From positions 1 to 64,000 of the forward strand of contig JBMONF010000065.1 in NCBI GenBank assembly GCA_049323455.1: a stretch of 64,000 nt of DNA. Direction: 5' to 3'. Positions 1-8,868 of the stretch are shown in pieces (the stretch's first letter is position 1; each line of letters begins with the position of its first letter). Under the pieces are notes generated by a model. The model saw only the letters and a list, made by a program, of their open reading frames with translations. It ran no database searches and had not been told where the DNA came from. The translations under genes and the position numbers were made by a program. The DNA is from Hypericibacter sp049323455 (GTDB taxonomy: Bacteria; Pseudomonadota; Alphaproteobacteria; Dongiales; Dongiaceae).

Positions 1-231
1 TCGCCCTTCGAGACGGGCCTTCGGCCCTCCGCGAGGCGTGAGGAAATCCGCGAGATTTCGTGAGACCCCCTCGTCCTGAGGAGGCCGCGAAGCGGCCGTC
101 TCGAAGGATGAGGGCGTCACATGCGATTCCCCTGCCCTTGACGGGGGAGGGGAGGGAGGGGGTGATGGGGGCACGAAGGCCGGTTGATGGAAGCGCAGGT
201 CAGCTTCTTAGCGTCTTCGCGGCGTCGTCGA
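1..231. repeat. Intergenic repeat tract at the window start
   Basis: No gene is visible here. Positions 67-117 carry a palindromic unit (CTCGTCCTGAGG ... TCGAAGGATGAGGG) that recurs at 27660-27722 and 63353-63414. Positions about 131-165 carry a G-rich tract (GACGGGGGAGGGGAGGGAGG) of the same family as the repeats at 5835-5916 and 29459-29573. These look like dispersed non-coding palindromic elements. Confidence 0.6.
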
Positions 232-1407
232 TCATGCGCAGATGCGGGCGTGCCTGTCGGCGCTGATCGTAGGCTCGAACAATGCCACGACGCGCCTGGC
301 CACGGCGTCGATGCCCGAAGGCGGCAGCGGCGGCGGTGCCGCCGGCAGCGGGTCCCCGAGCCAGACCGCGTGGCCCGAGGCGACCAGATTGTGCAGGATG
401 CGCCGGATGTCGCGCCGCCGGTTCGGCGCCATGGTGGCTTCGGCCAACCTGAACTGCAGGCCGCGGGCGAGTACCTTGGGCCGGCACAGGAGGCCCGGCT
501 CCGCGCGCCACTCCTGGCGCATGGTGTAGGCGCTCTCGCCCAGATCGAAGATATGGAGCGGCTTGGCCGTCGCGGCCGCCTCCGAGAGCATCGACATGCT
601 GTCGCCGGTCACGATGATCTCGTCGGCGAGACCGAGATAGGCGAGATAGGGATTCTCCGCGGCATCGGCCGACCAGCGATAGACATGGGCCGGCACCTCG
701 AGATGCTGCGTCAGAGCGGAGATGACCCAGGGCCGCGTGCGGTGGCAGGTGCTCACCAGCAGCGAGCCGCCGGTCTCGCGCACGCGCTCGTTCGCCTGGC
801 GCGCGAGCCGCACGGCCGTGCGCGAATCGAGCAGATAGGGTCCCGTGCTGCCGCCGACCATGAGGGCGATGTAGGGTCGCGGCAGATGGGCGAAGCGCGG
901 CGCCCAGGCCTTCGCCGCCGCCGCGATCCGCTCCGGCCGCACGCGGTGAAAGGGAAGCGCGATCTCGATCACGTTGTCGCTGGCCGGCAGCGCATATTGC
1001 GGCGTCGAGACGATGAGCGCGAAGTCCGAGAGAGGCGAGAGCGGGCGGCCGATATAGACCAGCCGCGTGTCGGGCGAGCCAGCCTTGCGGATCTCCTGCG
1101 CGAAGAGCTCGGCCTCGTGACCGCAACAGATGACGAGGTCGGGGCGCTCCGGCTGCCCCGGCAGCGGCAGGGCGGGCACCGCGCTCCAGGCCCGGCGCAT
1201 GCCTTCGAGAAGGCGTGCGTTGGCCTTCTGGTCGCCGACCTTGATGACGGAGACCGGCCAGGGCAGCGCCTCGACCAGCGCCAGTGTCTGCTCGGTGTCG
1301 CCGCAGCGTCGGTTTTCCACCGCCCAGACGAAAGGCGCGGGCGCGGCGGCGCTCGCGCAGCCGCGATCCCAGGGCCGGGCGAGCGCGAGCTGATGATGCG
1401 CAGACAT
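232..1407 (-). CDS. ELM1/GtrOC1 family protein (mitochondrial fission ELM1-like, DUF1022)
   Basis: The 391-aa product resembles the bacterial relatives of plant mitochondrial fission protein ELM1, which are sometimes misannotated as nucleoside-diphosphate-sugar epimerases. Recognisable features are the WAVENRRCGDTEQTLALVEAL-type start of the domain, a VGGSTGPYLL segment, and ADEIIVTGDSMSMLSEA near the C-terminus, a glycosyltransferase-B-like nucleotide-sugar pocket. The start MSAHHQ at 1407 is chosen because GGGGAA lies 7 nt upstream; an in-frame extension to 1467 adds only a low-complexity N-terminus. The molecular function in bacteria is not established. It is transcribed alone, downstream of the aminotransferase on the same strand. 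Confidence 0.75.
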   Translation of the reverse strand: MSAHHQLALARPWDRGCASAAAPAPFVWAVENRRCGDTEQTLALVEALPWPVSVIKVGDQKANARLLEGMRRAWSAVPALPLPGQPERPDLVICCGHEAELFAQEIRKAGSPDTRLVYIGRPLSPLSDFALIVSTPQYALPASDNVIEIALPFHRVRPERIAAAAKAWAPRFAHLPRPYIALMVGGSTGPYLLDSRTAVRLARQANERVRETGGSLLVSTCHRTRPWVISALTQHLEVPAHVYRWSADAAENPYLAYLGLADEIIVTGDSMSMLSEAAATAKPLHIFDLGESAYTMRQEWRAEPGLLCRPKVLARGLQFRLAEATMAPNRRRDIRRILHNLVASGHAVWLGDPLPAAPPPLPPSGIDAVARRVVALFEPTISADRHARICA

Positions 1408-1567
1408 GAGTTCGTTCCCCACGTCGCAGACGCATAGCAGTTCGGCCCCGAGCCGGCACTGCGCCACGTTGCCGCTCGGGGCTCTGCGCCCTTCGGATCA
1501 AGAATTAGAAAGGCTCAAGAGAGGCGGGTGCGAGGCGACGAAGATCAAGCGCCCGCCTGTTCTCCGT

Positions 1568-2944
1568 CTATTGTCCCAGCGCTTGCGCGGTCTCCTGGAG
1601 GGCGCGACCGGCGAGCGTCACCAGCTCGTCGATCTCGGCCTTGGTGATGGTGAGCGGGGGCGACAGCACCATGGTCTCGAAGCTCGCGCGCATGATGAGC
1701 CCGTTGGCGAGGCAGCGCTCGCGGCAGAGGTCGCCGGCCATGCCGAGCGGCTCGAAGCGCGTGCGCGTCTTCTTGTCGGCCACCAGCTCGATGCCGCCGA
1801 GCAAACCCAGCGTGCGCACCTCGCCGACGATCGGGCTCTGCTCCAGCGTCTTGAGGCGCTCGGCGAAATAGGGGCCGGTCTCGCTGCGCACGCGTTCGAC
1901 CAGCCGCTCGCGCTCGATGATCTCGATGTTCTTGAGCGCCACGGCCGCCGCCACCGGATGGCCCGAATAGGTGAAGCCGTGCAGCCAGTAGCCCGCTTCG
2001 ATCAAGGGCCCGGCGATGCGGTCGGTCATGGCCACGGCCGAGATCGGCTGATAGCCCGAGGACAGGCCCTTGGCCATGGAGACGATGTCGGGCGTGAAGC
2101 CCATGGTCTCGAAGCCGAACCAGTTGCCGGTGCGCCCGAAGCCGCAGATGACCTCGTCGGAGATCAGCAGCACGTCGTATGTCCGGCAGATGCGCTCGAC
2201 CTCGGGCCAGTAGCTCGGATGCGGCACGATCACGCCGCCGGCACCCTGCACCGGCTCGCCGATCACGGCCGCGACATTCTCGGGCCCGAGCTCGAGGATC
2301 TTGGTTTCGATCGCGCGGGCGCGGGCGAGCGCGAAGGCTTCCGGATCGCTGTCGCCGCCTTCGCCATACCAGTAGGGCGCCTCGACATGGACGAAGCCCG
2401 GCAGCGGCAGATCGGCCTGTAGATGCATGGGGCCCCAGCAGCCGAGGCTGGCCGAGGCCATGGTCGAGCCGTGATAGGCGTGGCGGCGCGCGATGAAGGT
2501 CTTCTTGCCGGGCCTGCCTACGAGGTTCCAATAGTGGCGCACGATGCGCACCACGCTGTCGTTGGCCTCGGAGCCCGAATTGGCGAACATCACATGGTTG
2601 AGGCCGTGGCCCAGGAGCTCGGTCAGCTTCGCCGCCAGCTCGACCGTCGGCGGCGTGGTGCCGCCGAAGAAGCTCGAATAGTAGGGGAACTCGCGCATCT
2701 GGCGCGCGGCCGCCTCGACCAGCTCCTCGCGCCCGTAGCCGACATTGACGCACCAGAGCCCCGCCATGCCGTCGAGATAGCGCTTGTTCTCGACATCGTA
2801 GATATAGACCCCGTCGGCATGGGCATAGAGCCGGCCGCCGCCCTGCTCGACCACCTGCCTGGCGTTGGAGAAGGGGTGGATGTGGTGCTCGGCGTCGAGC
2901 CGGCGCAGCCGGGCGGCGTCATAGTTGGCGCGGATTGCGGTCAT
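1568..2944 (-). CDS. Class III PLP-dependent aminotransferase (omega-amino acid/beta-alanine:pyruvate type)
   Basis: This is a fold-type I aminotransferase of 458 aa, a normal family length. The body shows HPFSNARQVVEQGG at the N-terminus, the glycine-rich FANSGSEANDSVVRI cofactor-phosphate region, the PLP-ring aspartate in LLISDEVICGFGRTG, and the Schiff-base lysine in SMAKGLSSGYQPISA. The start at 2944 (MTAIRANYD) is preceded by GGAAGGAA at good spacing. The family transfers amino groups from omega-amino acids, amines or polyamines such as putrescine to pyruvate or other keto acids; the substrate cannot be read from the sequence. A link to the homospermidine synthase 25 kb away would be speculative. 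Confidence 0.85.
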   Translation of the reverse strand: MTAIRANYDAARLRRLDAEHHIHPFSNARQVVEQGGGRLYAHADGVYIYDVENKRYLDGMAGLWCVNVGYGREELVEAAARQMREFPYYSSFFGGTTPPTVELAAKLTELLGHGLNHVMFANSGSEANDSVVRIVRHYWNLVGRPGKKTFIARRHAYHGSTMASASLGCWGPMHLQADLPLPGFVHVEAPYWYGEGGDSDPEAFALARARAIETKILELGPENVAAVIGEPVQGAGGVIVPHPSYWPEVERICRTYDVLLISDEVICGFGRTGNWFGFETMGFTPDIVSMAKGLSSGYQPISAVAMTDRIAGPLIEAGYWLHGFTYSGHPVAAAVALKNIEIIERERLVERVRSETGPYFAERLKTLEQSPIVGEVRTLGLLGGIELVADKKTRTRFEPLGMAGDLCRERCLANGLIMRASFETMVLSPPLTITKAEIDELVTLAGRALQETAQALGQ

Positions 2945-3138
2945 GGCTGTTCCTTCCGGCAGCGGCGGGGTCTGGCGCCCCTTCGAGGCTTCGCCCGTCA
3001 TGGGCCGGAAGAACGGTCGTCCTTCGCAGGCCACGGGCGGGCGTGCGGGATTATGGCGCGGGGCGAAGGGCGAGGGGAAGGGGCGCGGTCATCCCCCTTC
3101 GATCTAAACATGCGCCACTGCCTTGGCTGCGTTTCAGA

Positions 3139-3300
3139 TCAAGGCAGTTCCGGTTTGGGTTTCACGCCGCGCCATTTGGCGAAGACCTTCTCGACCTCTT
3201 CGTCGGAGGCGAAGTCGCCGGCATCGGCCTCGGCCAGGCCGCGCTTGATCTCCTCGACCTGCCAGGCCTGCAGCGGGATCAGATCGTCGGCTCTGGGCAT
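3139..3300 (-). CDS. Small hypothetical protein, 53 aa, coupled to the carboxymuconolactone decarboxylase gene
   Basis: This tiny acidic protein (MPRADDLIPLQAWQVEEIKRGL...) has a C-terminal AKWRGVKPKPELP. The pattern W-x2-EEI-x2-GL-x-EADAGDFAS-x-EEV is common in short bacterial antitoxin-like or regulatory helices, but no toxin partner lies next to it. It begins 5 nt after the stop of the upstream decarboxylase-like gene. An alternative GTG start at 3309 would overlap that stop in GTGA and give 56 aa. The tight spacing argues for a two-gene operon. Function unknown. Confidence 0.55.
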   Translation of the reverse strand: MPRADDLIPLQAWQVEEIKRGLAEADAGDFASDEEVEKVFAKWRGVKPKPELP

Positions 3301-3305
3301 CTCGT

Positions 3306-3716
3306 TCACCCGCCCCTCGCCGCCTCGACCAGCCGCTCGTCGATCTCGACGCGCCAGCCGCCGACGAGCCTGTTGGTCTCGTTCGCCATGCCGACGACGG
3401 CCATCATCTCGGCCAGCATCGCGTCGGTCGCGCCCGCCTTGCGCGCGCCCGCCATGTGGCTCACGATGCAGTACTCGCAATTGTTGGTGACGCTGACGGC
3501 GAGGTAGATCAGCTCCTTGGTGCGCTGGTCGAGCGCACCCGGCGCCATGATCTGCTTCACGCTCTCCCAGGTGCGCTTCAAGGTCGGCGGATCGTTGGCG
3601 AGCGCCTTCCAGAAATTGTTGATCCAGTCGGTCTTGCGCGTGGCCATGATGTCGTCATAGACCGCGCGCACCTCCGGGCTCGCTTCCGCGTACTCGATCA
3701 GCTTCACCAGCGCCAT
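3306..3716 (-). CDS. Carboxymuconolactone decarboxylase/AhpD-family protein
   Basis: The 136-aa product has the CxxCxxxH motif of AhpD-like alkylhydroperoxidase cores (C80-E-Y-C83-I-V-S-H87), within the typical helix TKELIYLAVSVTNNCEYC. The two cysteines normally form a redox disulfide that reduces peroxides via a thioredoxin-like partner; other members act as decarboxylases without redox use of the cysteines. The start MALVKLIEYAE at 3716 removes an unconserved 21-residue extension. It is followed after 5 nt by a 53-aa ORF, suggesting co-translation. Confidence 0.8.
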   Translation of the reverse strand: MALVKLIEYAEASPEVRAVYDDIMATRKTDWINNFWKALANDPPTLKRTWESVKQIMAPGALDQRTKELIYLAVSVTNNCEYCIVSHMAGARKAGATDAMLAEMMAVVGMANETNRLVGGWRVEIDERLVEAARGG

Positions 3717-3833
3717 GCCCGCCTCCTTCGTTCGCCAGCTCTCGCGGCCGATGCTGGCACAGGAAGGGCGCGTCGTCATCAGCGCGAAGGCGCGGCCATT
3801 GGTTCCGATCGGCTCGGCGCGTATTTCGCAGTT

Positions 3834-3896
3834 GTCATTGCCGGGCTTGACCCGGCAATCCTGTCATGGACCCCCAGGTCAAGCCCGGGGGTGACG
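3834..3896. repeat. Palindromic repeat, family A copy 1
   Basis: Two inverted-repeat hairpins lie back to back: GCCGGGCTTGACCCGGC, then a GACCCCC spacer, then CAAGCCCGGGGGTGAC. Nearly the same 63 bp occurs at 34288-34350, and a diverged, interrupted version at 27628-27765. All copies lie between genes. Confidence 0.75.
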
Positions 3897-3947
3897 ATCG
3901 AGGATAAATGATCCGTGCGGGCGCTGAACGAGGCGCAGCGGCCTCGT

Positions 3948-4670
3948 TCACCCGCCGATCTCGCGCCGGTGCATCTCGACCATGGCGGCGAGGCTGGGCG
4001 CCTGCCAATCGGGCTTGACCGCTTCGGCCGGCGTCTTGGTGGCGCCGCCGCCGGACTTGCCCGCGCGCCGGTCGATCCAGAAGGTGACGAGGCCCATCTT
4101 CTTGGCCGGCACATGGTCGTGGAACAGACTCTGCGCCGTGTGCAGCACCTTCGCTTTCGGAATGCCCATGGCGGCGAGCTGCGCCAGTCCCACCTCGAAA
4201 TGCTTCAGGGCCGGCTTGTAGGAGCCGACATCCTCGGCGGTGACGACGAGATCGAAATCGACGCCCAGCTTCTTCCGGCTGTGCGCGAAGGAAGCGCGAT
4301 CGACATTGGAGAGGATGGCGAGCTTGTAATGGCGCCTGAGATAGGCGAGCGCCGCGGCGCTGTCGGGGAAGGCCGGCCAGTCCTTGACCGACTGGCCGAA
4401 GGCCTTCGCCTCGGCTTGCGTCGCGGCGGCGCCCATGCGCGTTCCCATCTCGGTCAGGACCGCCGCCAACAGGTCGGAATAGAGCATGGCGGGGTGCTCG
4501 GCCTCGAGCCTCGATTCGATCTCGCCGAAGAGCGCCAGCAGCGCCTCGTCGTCGGCCGCGATCTTGGCGCGCCGGCGCCAGGGACCGAGGGCGGCAAGGA
4601 TGCCGTTCTCCCAGTCGATCAGCGTGCCGTAGCAGTCGAAGGTGAGGGCGTCGAAATCGGCCAGTCGCAT
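3948..4670 (-). CDS. Haloacid dehalogenase type II (HAD superfamily)
   Basis: The 240-aa protein has the L-2-haloacid dehalogenase (type II) signature: motif I FDCYGTLIDWENGI with the nucleophilic aspartate, motif II ILSNVDR, motif III lysine in VGSYKPALKHFEVGL, and a C-terminal HDHVPAKKMGLVTFWIDRR segment. The family hydrolyses the carbon-halogen bond of short 2-haloacids, though some members are phosphatases. The start at 4670 (MRLADFDAL) fits the domain edge exactly; the longer frame only adds shadow sequence. It is monocistronic, flanked by palindromic repeats on both sides. Confidence 0.85.
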   Translation of the reverse strand: MRLADFDALTFDCYGTLIDWENGILAALGPWRRRAKIAADDEALLALFGEIESRLEAEHPAMLYSDLLAAVLTEMGTRMGAAATQAEAKAFGQSVKDWPAFPDSAAALAYLRRHYKLAILSNVDRASFAHSRKKLGVDFDLVVTAEDVGSYKPALKHFEVGLAQLAAMGIPKAKVLHTAQSLFHDHVPAKKMGLVTFWIDRRAGKSGGGATKTPAEAVKPDWQAPSLAAMVEMHRREIGG

Positions 4671-4783
4671 GGGATACCCCCAGAAAGAAGGAGCCGGCAG
4701 CGCTGGCACAGCTTCGTTTCGATGCAGCCGCCCCCTCACCCAGCTTCGGGTAGGCTCGGCGTTCCGCCTCGCCAACCCTTTTC

Positions 4784-4871
4784 AACCCTCTCCCCCGAAG
4801 TTCGGGGGAGAGGGAAAGAAAATCTTACCCTCGTCCCCACGAGAGTGGGGAAGAGGGAAGGGCGAGGGGGC
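4784..4871. repeat. Palindromic repeat, family B copy
   Basis: A perfect hairpin arm pair CTCTCCCCCGAA/TTCGGGGGAGAG is followed by AAAGAAAATCTTACCCTCGT and a second hairpin CCCCAC GAGA GTGGGG. Related copies lie at 5835-5916, 29459-29573 and 63160-63222. Confidence 0.7.
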
Positions 4872-4935
4872 GTCTCCGTCAACACGAATCGGTGCGCACC
4901 GCAGGATGATTGCATCATCCCACAGGAGACGCGCT

Positions 4936-5784
4936 CTATCTTGGCCGCGGCTGAGATCGTTTTGATCGGGCCTCAGGCGGCGCGGCCAGCCGCTGGCTTT
5001 GCCGGTAGCGCGCCGGCGTCATGCCACAGCGCCGCTTGAAGGCGCGCGTGAGCGCGCTCTGGTCGGCATAACCGGACGCCGCCGCCACGGCGGCGATCGA
5101 GACGTCGCTCGAGGCCAGGAGCCCCATCGCATGATCCAGCCTGATCGCGCCCAGATGATCCATGGGTGTCACGCCCAGATGGCGGCGGAAGAGCGCATGC
5201 AGGTGGCCGGCGCTGGTATGAGCCGCAGCCGCGATCCGCTCCACGGTCAGCCGCTCGGCCTTGTTCGCCTCGATGAAGGCGAGCGCCCGGTCGAGCCGGC
5301 GCACGAGGATGAAGGGCCGCCGCTCGATGCCCGATCCCAGCCGGCGCAACAGCAGCCGACCCCAGTCGCGGCGCTCCTCGGGGCCCATGGCCTCGGCCGC
5401 GGACGCCTCGTCGGCGCAAACCCGCTCGAGAAAGCGCAAGAGCGGCAGCAGGCGCGGATCGAGCGCCAGGAAAGGCTCGCGCTCGCAAGCGCCCATCAAC
5501 CGCGCCACCGCCTCGCCGTCCTCGCCTTCCCAGTCGAGCACCAGGAAGCGGTTGGGGCCCGAGGCGCGGCAGCTATGAAGACGGCCGGGGGCGACGGCCA
5601 CGAGCGCGCAGCCTTCGACGCGGCCGCCGCGCCCCGCCACCTCCATCTCGAGCGAGCCTTTGAGCGCGAGCACGGCCTGATGAAAATCGTGCGCGTGGCT
5701 CAGCGTCGCGTCGCCATAAGAGCGCAAGGAGAGATCGGTCACCGTCAAGATCGCCTCCCGGGAGCGGTCGTTCGCGCGGGGCAT
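4936..5784 (-). CDS. AraC-family transcriptional regulator
   Basis: The 282-aa protein has an N-terminal cupin-like sensing half (DATLSHAHDFHQAVLALKGS, residues about 25-45) and a C-terminal AraC double helix-turn-helix. HTH1 reads LTVERIAAAAHTSAGHLHALFRRHLG, and HTH2 reads VSIAAVAAASGYADQSALTRAFKRRCGMTPARYRQ. AraC proteins bind DNA with the C-terminal domain in response to a small ligand. No obvious target operon is adjacent on the same strand; the dehalogenase downstream, beyond a repeat, is one possible target. The N-terminal His and Gly pattern supports the AraC_binding cupin fold. Confidence 0.85.
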   Translation of the reverse strand: MPRANDRSREAILTVTDLSLRSYGDATLSHAHDFHQAVLALKGSLEMEVAGRGGRVEGCALVAVAPGRLHSCRASGPNRFLVLDWEGEDGEAVARLMGACEREPFLALDPRLLPLLRFLERVCADEASAAEAMGPEERRDWGRLLLRRLGSGIERRPFILVRRLDRALAFIEANKAERLTVERIAAAAHTSAGHLHALFRRHLGVTPMDHLGAIRLDHAMGLLASSDVSIAAVAAASGYADQSALTRAFKRRCGMTPARYRQSQRLAAPPEARSKRSQPRPR

Positions 5785-5834
5785 GCTGGCATGCGGGCGC
5801 GGCGCTGGCCAGGAGAGAACAAGAGCGTCTGAGC

Positions 5835-5916
5835 ACCCCTTCCCCTACCCCCTCCCGCAAGGGAAGGGGGTCAAAAAAATCTGACCCTCCCCCTCGACGG
5901 GGGAGGGTAGGGAGGG
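5835..5916. repeat. Palindromic repeat, family B copy at the left edge of the mobile segment
   Basis: The hairpin CCCCTTCCC.../...GGGAAGGGG is followed by TCAAAAAAATCTGACCC and a CTCCCCCTCGACGGGGGAG hairpin. Its last bases, GGGTAGGGAGGGGG (5905-5918), recur exactly at 10476-10489 on the other side of the 5917-10473 segment. This family B copy appears to have been the insertion target. Confidence 0.7.
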
Positions 5917-5938
5917 GGCCATTATCCTAAAGTGTGGA
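5917..5938 (+). repeat. Left terminal inverted repeat of the mobile segment
   Basis: GGCC followed by ATTATCCTAAAGTGTGGA. It pairs with the reverse complement of 10452-10473 with three mismatches over 22 positions (CC/TT and A/T in the middle). Confidence 0.65.
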
Positions 5939-6283
5939 CCGGCGCCCGATTTTATCTGCTAAGCCATTCATCTGGATTGCATCACTGGCCGAGCGATGGC
6001 TGGGGCGGCGAGGATGATTCCATCAAAGCAGGTGCGCTGGCAGCTTGACGGCAATGTCCTCCGCGAAGAGTGCTGTCTGCTCCTGGTTGATCGCGGACGT
6101 CCAACCGCTCGTGTCGTCACTACGGCTCTGTGCCAAGAAGGGACGCAGGCAGGGCCCGTGCCGCCTCCGGATTTGCCGAGTGCCGAAACCCGGTTCCCCG
6201 GGAGAGCCTCGAAACGAATTCTGCACTTGGCGGGACGGCGCTATAGTCAGTCGTCAGAGGCAGCAGGGAAGGTGGACAAGGTC

Positions 6284-7975
6284 ATGACCGGCGCTCGTCT
6301 TGAGCAGAACGACCCTGTTCATGCCGGCCAAATCGCCCTCGGACGCGCCGCATGGCAGGAGGCGCGCGACCTCTTCGAGGCGGCCCTGGCCGAGCAGGAG
6401 ACGCCCGAAGCACTCGAGGGCTTCGGCGCGGCGGCGTGGTGGCTGAGCGACGCCACCGCCGTCTTCACCGTACGCGAGCGGGCCTACCGGCTATACCGCG
6501 ACCGACGAGACAACCACGGCGCGGCACGCATAGCGACGAGCTTGGCCATAGATCACTGCACCTTCCGCGGCGAAGCCGTCCTGGCCAGCGGCTGGATCAG
6601 GCGCGCCGAACGCCTGCTGGAAGGGGAGGCCTGCCACGAGTTCGGTGGTCTCTTGATCGTCAAGGCGCACATGGCCCTGATGATCGAACACGACCCGGCA
6701 TCTGCTCACCGCTTCGCGGCCGAGGCCCGATCGCTTGGTAAGGCGCTCGGCAGTACCGATCTTGAGATGCTGGCGCTCGCCTATGAGGGCCTCTCTCTCG
6801 TCAGCCTCGGCAAAGTTGCCGATGGCATGCGCTGCCTGGACGAAGCGACCGTCGCGGCCGTAACCGGCGAGATGAGCGATGTCGACGCGACCTGCACGGC
6901 CTGCTGTTGTCTCATCTATGCCTGCGAGAAGACACGGGACATCGAGCGCGCGGCCCAATGGTGTGTGCAGCTGGAGGATCGCTCCCGGCGCTCCTCGTAC
7001 CGGCTGATGTTCGCCCTGTGCCGGGCGCACTATGCCGGGGTGCTGATCTGGCGCGGCGCCTGGGCCGAAGCCGAGGCAGTCCTCGAGGAGGCGATCGGCG
7101 AGCTTGAGAGGACGCATCGCGCGCAGGCCGCCGAAGCGCTCGTGACGCTCGCCGAGCTGCGCTGCCGGCAGGGTCGGCTCGACGAGGCGGCGGCCCTGTT
7201 CGCGCGCGCCGAGGCCAATCCGTTCCAGATGCTCGCAGGCAGTTTGTGCCTGCTCGGGCGGGCCGCCTTGGCGCTCGAGCGGGGTGACGCCGAAGCCGCA
7301 CTCGATCTGGCCGGGCGCTTCTTGCGGGCGATACCGATGGACGACCGGCTGGAGCGCGCCGCCGGACTGGAGCTGCTCGTCCGCGCGCATGCCGCGGTCG
7401 GCAACAGCCGGAAGGCGGACGAAGCGTTGCAGGAACTGCGCGTCGTGGCGGCAATCGTCGCGACCGGCCCGATGCTGGCAGCGGTCCGCTTCGCCGAGGG
7501 CCTCGTCGCCGCGGCGGCGGACCCGGCCGCGGCGAAGCCGTGCTTCGAGGATGCGATCGAATTGTGGACCCACGGCGGCGCGCCGTTCGAGGCGGCATGC
7601 GCGCGCATCGAGCTTGCCCGAACCCTGTTCCGACTGGGGCGCCGCGCGGCGGCCCTCGAGGAGGTGCGCGCCGCCGCGCAATCATTGCATGCAATCGGCG
7701 CGATGCGAGCGGCGCGTCGGGCGGAGGCGCTCGCGCATGAGCTCGAGCGAGCCGGCGGTCCGGCGTCGGCGACTGACGTTTCCTGTTGGTTGAGTAGCCG
7801 GGAAATCGAGGTCCTGCAGCTGGTCGCGCAGGGCCTGACCAACAAACAGATCGCGGCCCGGCTGTGCCGAAGCGAGCATACGGTGCATCGCCACGTGGCC
7901 AACATTCTCACCAAGCTCGACTTGCCGTCGCGCGCTGCGGCAGTGTCCTATGCTGCCAAACGCGGCCTCTTCTGA
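6284..7975 (+). CDS. LuxR-type transcriptional regulator with TPR-like helical repeats
   Basis: The product is 563 aa from the ATG at 6284 (MTGARLEQND), with GGAAGG 12 nt upstream; the frame is open further upstream but looks non-coding. Residues about 10-480 are alpha-helical TPR/MalT-like repeats with alternating A/L/E-rich helices (FEAALAEQETPEALEGFGAA, WAEAEAVLEEAIGELER). Residues about 505-563 form a GerE/LuxR HTH (SREIEVLQLVAQGLTNKQIA, then SEHTVHRHVANILTKLD). No N-terminal AAA/STAND ATPase is present, so it is shorter than MalT-like LAL regulators. It probably controls the DUF1326-DUF2182 genes downstream on the same strand. The ligand is unknown. Confidence 0.8.
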   Translation: MTGARLEQNDPVHAGQIALGRAAWQEARDLFEAALAEQETPEALEGFGAAAWWLSDATAVFTVRERAYRLYRDRRDNHGAARIATSLAIDHCTFRGEAVLASGWIRRAERLLEGEACHEFGGLLIVKAHMALMIEHDPASAHRFAAEARSLGKALGSTDLEMLALAYEGLSLVSLGKVADGMRCLDEATVAAVTGEMSDVDATCTACCCLIYACEKTRDIERAAQWCVQLEDRSRRSSYRLMFALCRAHYAGVLIWRGAWAEAEAVLEEAIGELERTHRAQAAEALVTLAELRCRQGRLDEAAALFARAEANPFQMLAGSLCLLGRAALALERGDAEAALDLAGRFLRAIPMDDRLERAAGLELLVRAHAAVGNSRKADEALQELRVVAAIVATGPMLAAVRFAEGLVAAAADPAAAKPCFEDAIELWTHGGAPFEAACARIELARTLFRLGRRAAALEEVRAAAQSLHAIGAMRAARRAEALAHELERAGGPASATDVSCWLSSREIEVLQLVAQGLTNKQIAARLCRSEHTVHRHVANILTKLDLPSRAAAVSYAAKRGLF

Positions 7976-8209
7976 TCACCGACATCCGAGCCAGCAGCGT
8001 CGGCTCCTGTTCACCGCGGCGGTGTGGCTTCACCGCTTAGCCCTAACGGATGGCCCATTCGGGCCCTGCCCCGTGCTCCTAAAAATGGCCCGAGCGGGCG
8101 AAGCGGCCAATGGAACTGGTCGTTACTCTCACATGCCGAAGGTGTCACAGCATGCGCAGGGCAGTGCGCGAGGCGTGCATCCTTCGCCAATGGGTGAGGA
8201 GGGGTACAC
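7976..8209 (+). other. Spacer between regulator and DUF1326 gene
   Basis: These 234 bp have no convincing ORF. They probably hold the promoter of the DUF1326-DUF2182-cupin genes. The DUF1326 start is preceded by TGAGGAGGGG, a strong ribosome binding site at 8197-8206. Confidence 0.4.
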
Positions 8210-8830
8210 ATGACGAACTGGGCTTTCGAAGCGGACTTCTTCACCGCCTGCAACTGTGACTGGGGCTGCCCGTGCAACTTCAACGCGCGGCCGACCGAAG
8301 GGCGCTGCATGGGCTTTGACACCTGGAGCATCATCACCGGCCACTTTGATACAACGCCATTAGATGGCGCGCGATTCGCCCAGTACTACAAGTTTCCGGG
8401 CCGGGTCGAGCAGGGCCAGGGCTCGTCGTGCCTGTACATCGACACGCGCGCCACCCAGGAGCAGCAGCAGGCCCTGGAGGCCATTGGCAGGGGCAAGGTG
8501 GGCGGCGGATTCTTCGAACTGTTCGGCACCCAGCTCGTGACCACCTGGCTGCCAACGAAGGTCGTCCCCATCGAATTCGAGTTCAGCGACGGCGCGGGCC
8601 GCGCACGTATCGAGGGTTTCGGCGAGGCCGAGAGCGCACTGATCAGTTACCCGGACGGCACGACCATTTGGCCGTGGCAGGAGCTGCCCCATGGCATCGA
8701 GTACAAGAAAGGCCTGATGACGAATGCGAAGCGCTGGTGGTGGCGCGACGACGAGCTGCTGGCGAGCTACGCCAACAAGTACGGGGCCGTCGCCCGGGTA
8801 AGGTTCACGGAGGAGGGGTGTGTGGGTTGA
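8210..8830 (+). CDS. DUF1326 domain protein
   Basis: The 206-aa protein opens with the DUF1326 hallmark AFEADFFTACNCDWGCPCNFN. The cluster C-x-C-x3-C-x-C (residues about 13-20), followed by a further Cys in PTEGRC, suggests metal binding. The rest is a beta-rich domain with EFEFSDGAGRARIEGFGEAES. The biochemical role of DUF1326 is not established. Its gene is commonly next to DUF2182 membrane proteins, as here, with a 38-bp gap to the next gene. A strong Shine-Dalgarno (GAGGAGGGG) fixes the start. Confidence 0.85.
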   Translation: MTNWAFEADFFTACNCDWGCPCNFNARPTEGRCMGFDTWSIITGHFDTTPLDGARFAQYYKFPGRVEQGQGSSCLYIDTRATQEQQQALEAIGRGKVGGGFFELFGTQLVTTWLPTKVVPIEFEFSDGAGRARIEGFGEAESALISYPDGTTIWPWQELPHGIEYKKGLMTNAKRWWWRDDELLASYANKYGAVARVRFTEEGCVG

Positions 8831-8868
8831 CGTCACGTGGGCGTTGAGGATCGCACCGAATTCGGGAG

